A DNA stretch of 64,000 nt from Planctomyces sp. (GTDB lineage Bacteria > Planctomycetota > Planctomycetia > Planctomycetales > Planctomycetaceae). The notes beneath the pieces are model-generated. The model was given only the letters and a program-made list of their open reading frames with translations. It searched no databases and was not told where the DNA came from. This document shows, one piece after another, positions 26,627-35,953 of the stretch. A program made the position numbers and the translations under genes. The stretch's first letter is position 1, and each line of letters opens with the position of its first letter. The DNA is taken from contig JAHBXW010000002.1 in the NCBI GenBank assembly GCA_019636235.1, positions 62,001 through 126,000 on the forward strand. The letters run 5' to 3'.

Positions 26627-29602
26627 TCAGTCGATGAACAGAAATTCGTTGAGGTTCAGGATCACTCGGCAGGCGTTCGCCAGGCCATGCTGGTCCGCGT
26701 ACTCGACGAGCGCGGCGCGCTCGTCCGGCGAGGGGCTCCGTCCGATCGCCAGTCGGAATGCGAGGTCGATGCGGTCCTCGGGCTGTGCCTGATTCTCGGA
26801 GACCCGGTCGGCCATTCGCCGGGACATTGCCAGCATGAAGCCGTTGTTGAACATCGACAGCGCCTGCAGCGGCGACAGCGTCTCCGAGCGGCGATCGACC
26901 TGCATCGACGGGTCCGCGCAGTCGAGAACCGTCATGAAGGGCTGCGGCTTGGAACGCACCAGGAACCGGTAAACGCTGCGGCGATGCGAGTCGGGCGCAT
27001 CGGGGTCATGCAGGTGATACTGGTAGTGCGGCGAATGTTCGGGCCGCTCGACGACGAAGTCCTGAAACGCCGGCCCATACATCTTCGGATCGAGCGCCCC
27101 GGCGACGGCGAGAGCCGCGTCCCGCACGGCTTCCGCCTCCAGCTTGCGGCGGTTCATCCGCCACAGCCAGACGTTGTCCGCATCGACGAGTTCCGCGTCG
27201 GCGCGGCCGGTTGACGCCTGCCGGTACGTGGCGGACAGAACAATCATCCAGTGCAGCCGCTTCAGCGACTGGCCCGAGTCGCGAAAATCGGCCGCCAGCC
27301 AGTCGAGCAGCTCGGGGTGCGACGGGAGCTGGCCCATCCGTCCGAAATCATTGGGCGTGGCGACGATGCCGCGGCCGAAGTGGTACTGCCAGACGCGGTT
27401 CACGATCGACCGCCAGGGAAGGGGATTGCGGGGATCCGTGATCCAGCGGGCGAGCGCCGCGCGGCGTTCTCCCTCCGCGTGCCCTTCCGGAAGTTCAAAT
27501 TCCGCCGCGAGTTCGCGGACCAGCGCCGGCACGCCCGGCCCCACTTCCTCGCCCGGGGACTTCACATCACCGCGGTCCAGCACGCGAATGCTGCGCGGCC
27601 GTCCGCCGTCGGGTCCGGTTCCGCGAAACGCGGAGCCGCCGCCGTGGTGAATTGTCCCGGCATAGACCGTCCCTGACGGTTGGACCTCCGCGAGCCCCGA
27701 TTCGATTTGAGCCAGTTCGTTCCGCAGTGCGGCCAGAGCCTGCCGCTGCTGGTCAGGCACGACCCGCTCCAACAGCGCCTCGCGCTCCGCCCGCAGGGCC
27801 GCGGCGTCGACAGCGATGGCTTTCCCGGGCGCGAGCCCATCGGTGAGGTTCGTCGTTCGCCAGCGGATGGGCGCCTCGATCGAATCGGCCGCCTGAACCG
27901 GCGCGCCGGCCGCGACGTTCCGGCCCTCGGCGTCGATCGCTTCGAATTCCGCGAGGGCGAAGATGAAGTCATTCTGCCGCGGGGCGAGCTTGGTCGCCGT
28001 GATCCGCACATAGCGTCCGGCCTGGGCGCGGGCGGCGAACGTGTGCGGCGCGGTCCCCGGGTTCGGGACATCGTTCGCTGTACGATCAATGAGCGTCGTC
28101 ACTGTCGACTCGAACGCCGGATCGTCCGCCAACTCGATTCGGAATCGCACAGGGAAACCGAACCCCGCGCCAATGCCGTTGAAGTCATCGTGGCAGGCCC
28201 ACAGCACGATGCTGTGCAGCGGGATCCGCGCGCCGAGGTCGATCTGCACCCACTTGGCGACGTCCTGCGCGGTCTCGATGCCGCTGTGATAACCGTGCTC
28301 CGGTGGCGTGGCGGCGCCCCCTTCCGCGTTCGCGATGCGCTCGTCGAGCGCCGCCAGCGCGTCGCCGCCGGCGTCGCGAATCTCCCGATCGAGTTTGTCC
28401 CGTTGCGACTGAACACGCCCCTTCTCGGCCAGCAGATCGGCGTAACGTCGCGCGTCTGTTTCGTCCGAATGGAACGGGCGATCGGCGCGGTCGAGCGCCG
28501 CGAACACGGCCTGCACGCGGTAGTAGTCCTCCTGCTCGATCGGATCGAACTTGTGGCGATGACACTGAGCGCATTGAATCGTGAGGCTCAGGAACGTCCC
28601 GAAGGCGTTGGTCGCCATGTCGTCCCGATCAAGATGCCGGGCGATCATGCCGTCCGTTTTGGTTTCCGGAACCTCCGCATGTCCGATCAGGTCCCACGGA
28701 CCGGCCGCGATGAAGCCCAGCGCTGTCACGCCGTCCCGCGTCCCGGGATGCAGCACGTCTCCCGCGAGCTGCTCCTCGATGAACCGGGAATAAGGCTTGT
28801 CGGCGTTCAACGAGCGAATCACGTAATCCCGATATGGCCAGGCGTTGGGCCGGGGCTGATCCTTGTCGTAGCCGTGCGTGTCGCCGTAGTGCACAACATC
28901 CAGCCAGTGCCGGGCCCAGCGCTCCCCATACGCTTCCGAGGCCAGCAGCCGATCGACGAGCCGTTCGTACGCGCCGGGCGACTCGTCCGACACGAATGCG
29001 GCGATGTCATCCGGCGTCGGCGGGAGCCCGGTGAGATCGAACGACAACCGGCGGATCAGCGTGCGGCGATCCGCTTCGGGCGAGGGGGCGAGGTCGTGCG
29101 CGGCGAGCTGCGCGAGGATGAACCGGTCGATCGGCGTGCGGGCCCAGGCTTCGAATCCAGGCGGCACAGGGGCCGCGGGGACCTCCGGAGCGTTGAGCGG
29201 TCGCAGCGACCACCAGTCGAGCGGATCATCGCCCGCATCGGCGTTCGGCCAGTCGGCCCCGGCGTCGATCCAGGACCGCAGCGTGGCGACCTGCTCGGCG
29301 GTCAGCCGTTCGCCTTTGGGGGGCATGGCGAGGTCGGGATCGTCGGCCGACACACGCTCGATCAGGGGACTGCCGGCGGCATCGCCGGGAATGATCGCGG
29401 TCCCGCTGTCACCGCCCCGCAGCGCATCGGCGCCCCGGTCGAACCGCAGCCCGGAATGCTGTTCATCCCGACCGTGGCACGCGGCGCAATGCTGCGTGAG
29501 GATCGGACGGACGTCGCGTTCGAAATCGACGTCCGCGGCCGCGGCGGACGGGAGGAACGCGAGCATCGCCAGCAGGGGACTCAGCGGCAGCGGGTGGGCC
29601 AT
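26627..29602 (-). CDS. PSCyt1-DUF1549-DUF1553 cytochrome-like protein with discoidin-like insert
   Basis: The protein has about 990 residues. After a signal peptide comes a cytochrome c-like domain with CAACH and DPDLAMPPKGERLT, whose distal Met is likely haem-binding. DUF1549 follows (RRLSFDLTGLPPTPDDIAAF, a second CxxCH in IQCAQCHRHKFDP). An F5/8-type-C-like beta domain occupies about residues 440-600 (VAKWVQIDLGARIPLHSIVL, GRYVRITATKL), and DUF1553 ends the protein (NRVWQYHFGRGIVATPNDFG). The discoidin-like insert suggests carbohydrate or surface binding. I prefer ATG 29602, which has GGAG upstream; ATG 29632 adds 10 residues. It forms an operon with the downstream DUF1501 gene. Confidence 0.9.
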   Translation of the reverse strand: MAHPLPLSPLLAMLAFLPSAAAADVDFERDVRPILTQHCAACHGRDEQHSGLRFDRGADALRGGDSGTAIIPGDAAGSPLIERVSADDPDLAMPPKGERLTAEQVATLRSWIDAGADWPNADAGDDPLDWWSLRPLNAPEVPAAPVPPGFEAWARTPIDRFILAQLAAHDLAPSPEADRRTLIRRLSFDLTGLPPTPDDIAAFVSDESPGAYERLVDRLLASEAYGERWARHWLDVVHYGDTHGYDKDQPRPNAWPYRDYVIRSLNADKPYSRFIEEQLAGDVLHPGTRDGVTALGFIAAGPWDLIGHAEVPETKTDGMIARHLDRDDMATNAFGTFLSLTIQCAQCHRHKFDPIEQEDYYRVQAVFAALDRADRPFHSDETDARRYADLLAEKGRVQSQRDKLDREIRDAGGDALAALDERIANAEGGAATPPEHGYHSGIETAQDVAKWVQIDLGARIPLHSIVLWACHDDFNGIGAGFGFPVRFRIELADDPAFESTVTTLIDRTANDVPNPGTAPHTFAARAQAGRYVRITATKLAPRQNDFIFALAEFEAIDAEGRNVAAGAPVQAADSIEAPIRWRTTNLTDGLAPGKAIAVDAAALRAEREALLERVVPDQQRQALAALRNELAQIESGLAEVQPSGTVYAGTIHHGGGSAFRGTGPDGGRPRSIRVLDRGDVKSPGEEVGPGVPALVRELAAEFELPEGHAEGERRAALARWITDPRNPLPWRSIVNRVWQYHFGRGIVATPNDFGRMGQLPSHPELLDWLAADFRDSGQSLKRLHWMIVLSATYRQASTGRADAELVDADNVWLWRMNRRKLEAEAVRDAALAVAGALDPKMYGPAFQDFVVERPEHSPHYQYHLHDPDAPDSHRRSVYRFLVRSKPQPFMTVLDCADPSMQVDRRSETLSPLQALSMFNNGFMLAMSRRMADRVSENQAQPEDRIDLAFRLAIGRSPSPDERAALVEYADQHGLANACRVILNLNEFLFID

Positions 29603-29679
29603 CCGGCGGCTCCGACGGGGCGGGAACAGCATCGCGGGGGACTTCAGCGTACTCGCGGCGGGACACTCACTTCCACCCG

Positions 29680-29712
29680 AACAAGAAAGCCCCGGGGGCG
29701 CCCCCGGGGCTT
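29680..29712 (-). terminator. Rho-independent terminator downstream of bacterioferritin
   Basis: A perfect palindrome, AAGCCCCGGGGG on one arm around a central GC, is followed on the minus strand by TCTTGTT. It lies about 80 bases after the bacterioferritin stop codon and before the DUF1553 gene, so it separates these two minus-strand units. Confidence 0.75.
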
Positions 29713-29789
29713 GGAGAAGTCCAGCTGCGATCCTGCCCGGCGTGTCCGCTCCGTCAGCGACCAGCCTTCGCCGTGAATCGGCGGGGCTT

Positions 29790-30278
29790 TCAGTGCCCTT
29801 CGCCGCCGTCCTCGCCGACCTGCGTCACGAGGTAATTCTGAATGCCCATCTTGTCGATCAGGTCAAGCTGCGCCTCGAGCCAGTCGACGCTGTCCTCGGA
29901 CTCGCGGATGATCTGTTCCATGATCTCGCGGCTGGCGGCGTCCTTTGCCTGGGTCGCGACGACGACGCCCTCGTTGTAGGTCTTGCTGGCGTTCTTCTCG
30001 AGGGCCAGCGCGTGTTCGAGCTGTTCCTTGACGTCCGTGCCGACGCGAATGACGTCGTAACGCGCGATTTCCGGAACGCCTTCCAGGAAGATGATCCGGT
30101 CGATGAGCAGGCCGGCGTGCTTCATCTCGTCGATCGACTCGTGGTAGTGATGCGCCGCGAGGCGGTTCAGGCCCCAGTTCTTGCACATCTTGGACTGAAT
30201 GAAGTACTGGTTGATCGCCGTGAGCTCGATCGTGAGGCCAGCGTTGAGGGCCTCGATGACTTTGGGATCGCCTTGCAT
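29790..30278 (-). CDS. bfr: Bacterioferritin, haem-ligand subunit with incomplete ferroxidase centre
   Basis: The 162-residue protein starts MQGDPKVIEALNAGLTIELT and aligns without gaps to E. coli Bfr through the ferroxidase region. Bacterioferritin forms a 24-subunit iron-storage shell. M52 (haem axial ligand) and ferroxidase residues E18, E51, H54 and E94 are present. The positions of E127 and H130 carry Ser in both cases (IIRESEDSVDWLE against ILRDEEGHIDWLE). Thus the diiron site is probably impaired while haem binding is kept, as in one subunit type of heteromeric bacterioferritins. The start at 30278 follows the family's N-terminus; the frame is open 18 codons upstream. No bfd or second bfr is in the window. 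Confidence 0.92.
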   Translation of the reverse strand: MQGDPKVIEALNAGLTIELTAINQYFIQSKMCKNWGLNRLAAHHYHESIDEMKHAGLLIDRIIFLEGVPEIARYDVIRVGTDVKEQLEHALALEKNASKTYNEGVVVATQAKDAASREIMEQIIRESEDSVDWLEAQLDLIDKMGIQNYLVTQVGEDGGEGH

Positions 30279-30562
30279 GGGGAAGCATTCCTTCAAGAGT
30301 GTGTGTGCGGCCGCGTTGTCCGGACCCGCCATGGAGTGGAGCGCGGGATTCTAGGACCGCTGCTTAACGCCCGCCAGCAGTGGGGCGTCGATTGCCGGGC
30401 GAACCGGCGCTATTGAAACTGCGTCCGCCGCTGCGATCGATTCTCAATACCGGCCTGACGCCAGCGGAGACGCATTTCCGTCGCGGACTTGCATCCCGAC
30501 CGGCGCTGCGGCACAACCACAGTCGACTGTCCCGCCCCTTCCGTTCCCGCCTCGCCAAACGC

Positions 30563-33500
30563 ATGCCACGCTCCAGCGCTACGCGAATCCGCACTCCCGT
30601 CCTGCTCGTCGCGGTGCTGGCCCTCGCCGTTCCGCGGCCCGCCCCCGCCGTCGAGCCCTGGGCGCATCCGGATCTGCCCGTTCAGGACGGGCTGGAACTC
30701 TGGCTGGACGCCGCCCGTCAGCCCGAGGCCCGGGCCGCGGCCGGCGCGGGGCCGCTGGTGAATGGCTCGCGGCTGGAAACCTGGTACGACGCGTCGGGCC
30801 GTAAACGCCACGTCGCCGCGCCCGCCGCGGATTCCCGCCCCGAGTGGGCAACCATCGCCGCGGTCCCGGTCGTCCGGTTCGACGGCCAGGACGACTGCCT
30901 GCGGCTGACCGGCCAGGGCGCGGAACTGCAGGGCTTCACGATCGTGTTCGTGATCGTGCCGCGCAGCAATCATGGCGAGTTTCGCGGCTGGCTGGCGTTC
31001 AACGCCCCCAACGAACGGGACTACACCAGCGGGCTGACGATCGATCACGGGCCGGCGTTCAGCACCCGCTTCGACTCGCTGAACGTCGAGGGGCGCGGAT
31101 TCGGCGGGGCGCACAGCCTGATGACATCGGCCGCTTCGTTCGGGACGGCGCACATCGTCGAGGTCCGATCGGATGTCGACGGCGATCTAGTCTCGCTGAC
31201 GGTCGACGGCGAACCGGCCGGCGTCCGGCCCCGTCAGCCCGGCCCGATCTCGATGGACGAAATCACCGTCGGCGCGCGGTTTTACACGAATGGTCCCGGC
31301 CCCCAGCAGGCGCGCGGTTTCAGCCAGGCCGACATTGCGGAAGTCCTGGTCTACAACCGCGGACTGTCCAACGACGAATTGACCGCCCTGCGCGGCACGC
31401 TGGATACGCGCTATGCGGAACTCAAAGCGGCTGCCCGACCGCAATTGGGATCCGGGCTGGTGACCGTCGATTCGCCCCCCGCGCTGCAGATGCTGCAAGC
31501 GGGCTTCGAGGCGCGGCGTCTGCCGCTGGATCTGCCGAACATCAATAATGTCCGCTGCCGTCCGAACGGCACGCTGCTGGCCGTGGCCTACAACGGCGAC
31601 ATGTACGTGCTGTCCGACACGGACGGCGATGGCCTCGAGGATCGCGCGGACCTGTTCTGGGACAACAAGGGCAGTCTGCGAGCGCCGATCGGCATGGCGC
31701 TGACTCCGCCGGGATACGCACATGGCAACGGCGCGTTCATCACGGCCAAAGGCAAAGTGGCGCTGATCGTCGACACCGACGGCGACAACGTGGCCGACCG
31801 CGAGATCGTCGTCGCCACGGGCTGGAAGGAGCTCGCGCACGGCGTCGACGCGCTGGGCACGGCTTTCGATCCGACCGACGGCAGCGTCTATTTCGGGATT
31901 GGCTGCGGCGATTTCACCAACGCCTACGAAATTGATCGGGAAGGCAAGGCCCACTACGTCAAGGACGATCGGGCGACAGTCCTCCGGGCCAGCCCCGACT
32001 TCTCCTCATACGAGGTCGTCGCCACCGGCGTCCGTTTCGCCGTCGGCATGGCGTTCAACGCCCGGGGCGATTTGTTCTGCACCGACCAGGAGGGAGCCAC
32101 CTGGCTGCCCAACGGCAACCCGTTCGACGAGCTGCTGCAGATACAGCGCGGCCGGCATTACGGGTTTCCGCCGAGGCATCCCAAGTGGCTGCCCGACGTC
32201 ATCGACGAGCCGAGCGTGTACGACTACGGCCCGCAGCACCAGTCGGCGTGCGGCCTCGTGTTCAACGAACCGGTCGCTCCGGGGGACCCGACGTTTGGCC
32301 CCGAGGCGTGGCGCGGCAACGCCCTCATCGCAGGGTACTCGCGGGGCAAGCTGTACCGCACGGAATTGACGCCCACCGACGCCGGATACGTGGCCCGGAG
32401 TCATGTGCTGGCGAATCTCACGGAGCTGACGGTCGACCTGTGCGTCGATCGGCAGGGCGCGCTGGTTGTGGCGACGCACAGCGGGGGGCCGGATTGGGGC
32501 AGCGGCCCCGGCGGACAGGGACAGCTTTATAAGGTCACGTGGCGCGACCGCGACCTGCCGCAGCCGACGTTGGTCTGGCCGGCCGCACGCGACGAGGTCC
32601 GCGTGGCGTTCGATCGTCCGCTCGATTCAGAACAACTGCGCGGGATGGCGTCCCGCGGGTCGATCCAATGGGGGGCGGCGGTGCGGGCCGGGGACCGGTT
32701 TGAGACGCTGCGGCCGGGGTACGCATCCGTCGGGGCCCAGTTGCTGTCGCCGCGGTTCGAAGCGCCCGTCCGGTCGCTGCAGGTGTCCGCCGACGGTCGC
32801 ACGCTGCTGGTTGTGACCGATTCCTCAGCGGTCCGCGTGCCGCATGCGCTGACTCTGCCCGCTGAGATGCTCGGCGCCCGGGGTGAACCGAAGCCGGGGG
32901 GCATCGAGCAGCACCCCGAGTTCGACCTCGATTATGACCTGTCTGGCGTCGAGGCGCACTGGCAGCCCGCGGGAGAAGGCCTGGCGTGGCGCGGCTGGCT
33001 GCCGCATCTGCAGACGTCAGTCGCTCGAGAAATGACCGCCGGCAGCGCGTTTCATGACGCACTGTGGAGTCAGTTGGCGGCGCCGGGTCAGTTGACGTTC
33101 GACATGCTGCTCGATCCCAGAAACATGCTGCGGCCGGAGGTCCAGCCCGGTTCGAAGATCGACTATGAATGGCCCGCGGAGACGGTGACGTTCTCGTTCG
33201 AGGCGAACGCGCCGCTGCGGGTCGAATGCGATTCGGGCGTTGTCGAACAGGGGCCGGAAACGCCGCACGCCGCGCGGCTGATCATCGCCGACGCGACGCG
33301 GCCGCTGCCGGTGCGAATTCGAATCGATGCGGCCAGCGGCGATCCGCGGGTGACGGTCGCCTGGCATACCGCAGAGGATGCCACGCCCCGGGCTCTGCCG
33401 CTGCACCGCCTGCAGGTTCCCTGGTCGGAGGATCCGCAGACGTCGCCGGAGAGCTTCGCCCGGACCCGCGCTCCCGAACTGGAGGGGGGCAGTTGGGCCC

Positions 33501-34690
33501 GCGGCCGCCAGGTGTTCTTCAGCGAGGCCGCCGCATGCTTCAAATGCCATTCTGTGCATGGGAAAGGCGGCGATTCGGCCCCGAATTTGTCGAATCTGAT
33601 CCATCGCGACTACGCCTCCGTGCTGCGCGACGTCGCCGATCCCAGCTTCGCGATCAATCCCGACTTCACGACGTTCCTGATCGAGGATCGCTCCGGCCGG
33701 GTGCTCAGCGGCACGATGCAGACTGTCGGCGAGGAGGTCCGCGTCACCGATCAGCAGGGGCGACTTGAGATCCTTCAACGGCACGACATCGAACAGATCG
33801 TCCCGGGCAAGATCTCCAACATGCCGACGGGCATTCCGCAGCAGCTCGGCGAGGAGCGCCTGCGCGACCTCCTGACGTTCCTGCTGACGCCCCCGCCACA
33901 GATGCCGCAGGACGGCCCGGGGCCGCCTCCTCCCGCGCGGACGCGGCAGGAGGTCGACGCGGTGCTCGCCGGAGCGCCGGAGCCGACCGCTCCGCCGGCG
34001 CCGGTCCGCATCACGCTGGTCGCCGGGCCGAAAGATCACGGGCCGGGCGAGCACGATTACCCCGCCTGGCAGTCGGCCTGGAGCGAACTGCTGCAGGCCA
34101 TGCCGGAAACGGTCGTCACGACGGCGATGGACTGGCCTTCGGACGAAGATCTTGCGGAGTCCGACGTGCTGGTCTTCTACCAGCGGGGGGACTGGACGAC
34201 GGAGCGCGAGCAGGCGCTGGACGCGTACTTCGCCCGCGGCGGCGGAGCGGTCTACATTCACTACGCCGTGGACGGCGGCGCCCGTCCGGCCGAGTTCGCC
34301 GAGCGGATCGGCCTCGCGTGGCAGGGAGGGCGATCCAAGTTCCGGCATGGCCCGCTGGATCTGACTTTCAATCGCGGCGGAACGCATCCGGTGGCCAGGA
34401 ACTTCGACCGGCTGGAGCTGGTCGATGAAAGTTACTGGCAGCTGCTGGGATCGTTGCCGGCGGACCGGGTGCTGGCGACGGGCCTGGAAGACGGGGCGCC
34501 GCAGCCGTTGTTCTGGACGCACGACTCCGGCCGGGGCCGCGTGTTCGTGTCGATTCCGGGGCATTTCTCGTGGAGCTTTGATGACCCGCTGTTCCGCGTG
34601 CTGCTGCTGCGGGGCATCGCGTGGTCGGCCGGCCAGCCTGTCGATCGGTTCAACGAGGCGGTGTGGATCGGTTCGCGGATCGTGGAGTGA
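30563..34690 (+). CDS. LamG / propeller dehydrogenase-like / cytochrome c / ThuA mosaic protein
   Basis: The product has about 1375 residues. An Arg-rich N-terminus and hydrophobic segment form a signal peptide. A LamG-like domain covers about 40-280 (LELWLDAA, then RFDGQDDCLRL). A PVC-type membrane-bound dehydrogenase-like beta-propeller follows at about 310-640 (LSDTDGDGLEDRADLFWDN, HGVDALGTAFDPTDGSVYFG). A cytochrome c domain has CFKCHSVHGKGGDSAPNLSN and PDFTTFLIEDRSG. The last 230 residues are ThuA-like (DVLVFYQRGDWTTEREQ, GGGAVYIHYAVDGG, PGHFSWSFDDPLFR). Such proteins are probably periplasmic carbohydrate-oxidation factors, but substrate and reaction are not known. ATG 30563 gives a signal peptide; the frame is open to 30380. 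Confidence 0.88.
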   Translation: MPRSSATRIRTPVLLVAVLALAVPRPAPAVEPWAHPDLPVQDGLELWLDAARQPEARAAAGAGPLVNGSRLETWYDASGRKRHVAAPAADSRPEWATIAAVPVVRFDGQDDCLRLTGQGAELQGFTIVFVIVPRSNHGEFRGWLAFNAPNERDYTSGLTIDHGPAFSTRFDSLNVEGRGFGGAHSLMTSAASFGTAHIVEVRSDVDGDLVSLTVDGEPAGVRPRQPGPISMDEITVGARFYTNGPGPQQARGFSQADIAEVLVYNRGLSNDELTALRGTLDTRYAELKAAARPQLGSGLVTVDSPPALQMLQAGFEARRLPLDLPNINNVRCRPNGTLLAVAYNGDMYVLSDTDGDGLEDRADLFWDNKGSLRAPIGMALTPPGYAHGNGAFITAKGKVALIVDTDGDNVADREIVVATGWKELAHGVDALGTAFDPTDGSVYFGIGCGDFTNAYEIDREGKAHYVKDDRATVLRASPDFSSYEVVATGVRFAVGMAFNARGDLFCTDQEGATWLPNGNPFDELLQIQRGRHYGFPPRHPKWLPDVIDEPSVYDYGPQHQSACGLVFNEPVAPGDPTFGPEAWRGNALIAGYSRGKLYRTELTPTDAGYVARSHVLANLTELTVDLCVDRQGALVVATHSGGPDWGSGPGGQGQLYKVTWRDRDLPQPTLVWPAARDEVRVAFDRPLDSEQLRGMASRGSIQWGAAVRAGDRFETLRPGYASVGAQLLSPRFEAPVRSLQVSADGRTLLVVTDSSAVRVPHALTLPAEMLGARGEPKPGGIEQHPEFDLDYDLSGVEAHWQPAGEGLAWRGWLPHLQTSVAREMTAGSAFHDALWSQLAAPGQLTFDMLLDPRNMLRPEVQPGSKIDYEWPAETVTFSFEANAPLRVECDSGVVEQGPETPHAARLIIADATRPLPVRIRIDAASGDPRVTVAWHTAEDATPRALPLHRLQVPWSEDPQTSPESFARTRAPELEGGSWARGRQVFFSEAAACFKCHSVHGKGGDSAPNLSNLIHRDYASVLRDVADPSFAINPDFTTFLIEDRSGRVLSGTMQTVGEEVRVTDQQGRLEILQRHDIEQIVPGKISNMPTGIPQQLGEERLRDLLTFLLTPPPQMPQDGPGPPPPARTRQEVDAVLAGAPEPTAPPAPVRITLVAGPKDHGPGEHDYPAWQSAWSELLQAMPETVVTTAMDWPSDEDLAESDVLVFYQRGDWTTEREQALDAYFARGGGAVYIHYAVDGGARPAEFAERIGLAWQGGRSKFRHGPLDLTFNRGGTHPVARNFDRLELVDESYWQLLGSLPADRVLATGLEDGAPQPLFWTHDSGRGRVFVSIPGHFSWSFDDPLFRVLLLRGIAWSAGQPVDRFNEAVWIGSRIVE

Positions 34691-34921
34691 TCGGTCCGAG
34701 TGTTGTCAGCCCTTCGCGGCTGACGCTTCTTTGATGTCTCCCGGAACGGGGCCAGCGGTGGTGCGCGCGTGCGACGCGCCATTGCGGTTGCACGCCCATC
34801 GCCGACGGCGTTCTGTACAGGGCCCCCCGACGCGCGGCATACTGTCGACGTCGGGCTGTGCGACAACGCCTGCCCGCGACGCTTCTGGGCAATCACGCTT
34901 CGATCGGGCAGGGGCAGGGCC

Positions 34922-35938
34922 ATGGCCGCCGTCGACAAGATCCGCCGCATCCTCAACCTGGTCGAACGCCTGCAATCGGGACGCGTCTACAACGCCCGCC
35001 AGCTGGCGGAGTTCCAGGGCGTCAGCCATCGCACGATGTTCCGGGACATCACGCTGCTGAAACAGTCGGGCGTGCCTGTTTACTACGACGAACAGCGGCG
35101 GGGCTACTTCATGTCGGCCGCGGCTTTTCTGCCCCCCACCGACCTGACGTTGCAGGAGGCGCTGGCCCTGTTGATTCTCACTCAGGAACTCGGCAAGCCG
35201 GACGCCGGAATCCCGTTTCAGCAGGCCGCACACAGCGCCGCGCTCAAGTTCCTCAGCAACATCAACGGCCAGTTGCGGACCCATCTGGGGCTGATCACGT
35301 CCGCCACGCATGTCCGGCTGCATGCCCGCCATCCGCTGGACGGCGCGCAGTCGCATTACGAGCGCCTCCAGCAGGCGATTTCCGAACGACGGCGCATCCG
35401 CCTGCGATACAACAGCCTGCACGATCGCAGCGAAATCACCACGCTGCTCAGCCCCTATGGCCTGCTGTTTTCCCGCCGGACATGGTACGTCCTGGGGCGC
35501 TCGTCGCTGCACCGCAGCATTCGGACGTTTCACCTGGGGCGGATCCGGGAATCGGCGCTGACGGGAGACCGCTATGAAATTCCGCCGCGGTTTTCGGTGA
35601 GCGGCCATCTCGGTCTGGCGTGGCATCTCATTCGCGAGCCCCGGGGCCGCACGAAGGTCGTCATCCGGTTCCAGCCGCTGGTCGCCGCCAACGTCGCCGA
35701 AGTCTCCTGGCATCGCACTCAACGGATCGTTCCGCGGGAAGACGGGTCGATCGAGTTCCATGCGACGGTCGATGGCATCCGCGAGATCGCCTGGTGGGTG
35801 CTCGGCTACGGCGACCAGGCCGAAGTGCTGGAGCCGCCGGAACTCCGCGACCTGATCACCCAGCGCATCCGCGCCATGGCCGCGACCTATGGCCTTGTGC
35901 CCGCGGCTCGGAAGGCGCGCCGCCCCAGGCAAGGGTGA
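34922..35938 (+). CDS. WYL-domain HTH transcriptional regulator
   Basis: The 338-residue protein has an N-terminal HTH of the DeoR-like type (RRILNLVERLQSGRVYNARQ, SHRTMFRDITLLKQSGVPV). A linker leads to a WYL domain (ERRRIRLRYNSLHDRSEITT, LLSPYGLLFSRRTWYVLGRS) and a C-terminal extension (EIAWWVLGYGDQAEVLEPPE). WYL domains bind ligands such as nucleotides or single-stranded DNA and occur in many planctomycete regulators. The ATG at 34922 is where the family begins. Its targets are unknown; the neighbouring upstream gene is a same-strand cytochrome mosaic, the downstream gene is convergent. Confidence 0.9.
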   Translation: MAAVDKIRRILNLVERLQSGRVYNARQLAEFQGVSHRTMFRDITLLKQSGVPVYYDEQRRGYFMSAAAFLPPTDLTLQEALALLILTQELGKPDAGIPFQQAAHSAALKFLSNINGQLRTHLGLITSATHVRLHARHPLDGAQSHYERLQQAISERRRIRLRYNSLHDRSEITTLLSPYGLLFSRRTWYVLGRSSLHRSIRTFHLGRIRESALTGDRYEIPPRFSVSGHLGLAWHLIREPRGRTKVVIRFQPLVAANVAEVSWHRTQRIVPREDGSIEFHATVDGIREIAWWVLGYGDQAEVLEPPELRDLITQRIRAMAATYGLVPAARKARRPRQG

Positions 35939-35953
35939 GCGGCGAACCTGGCT

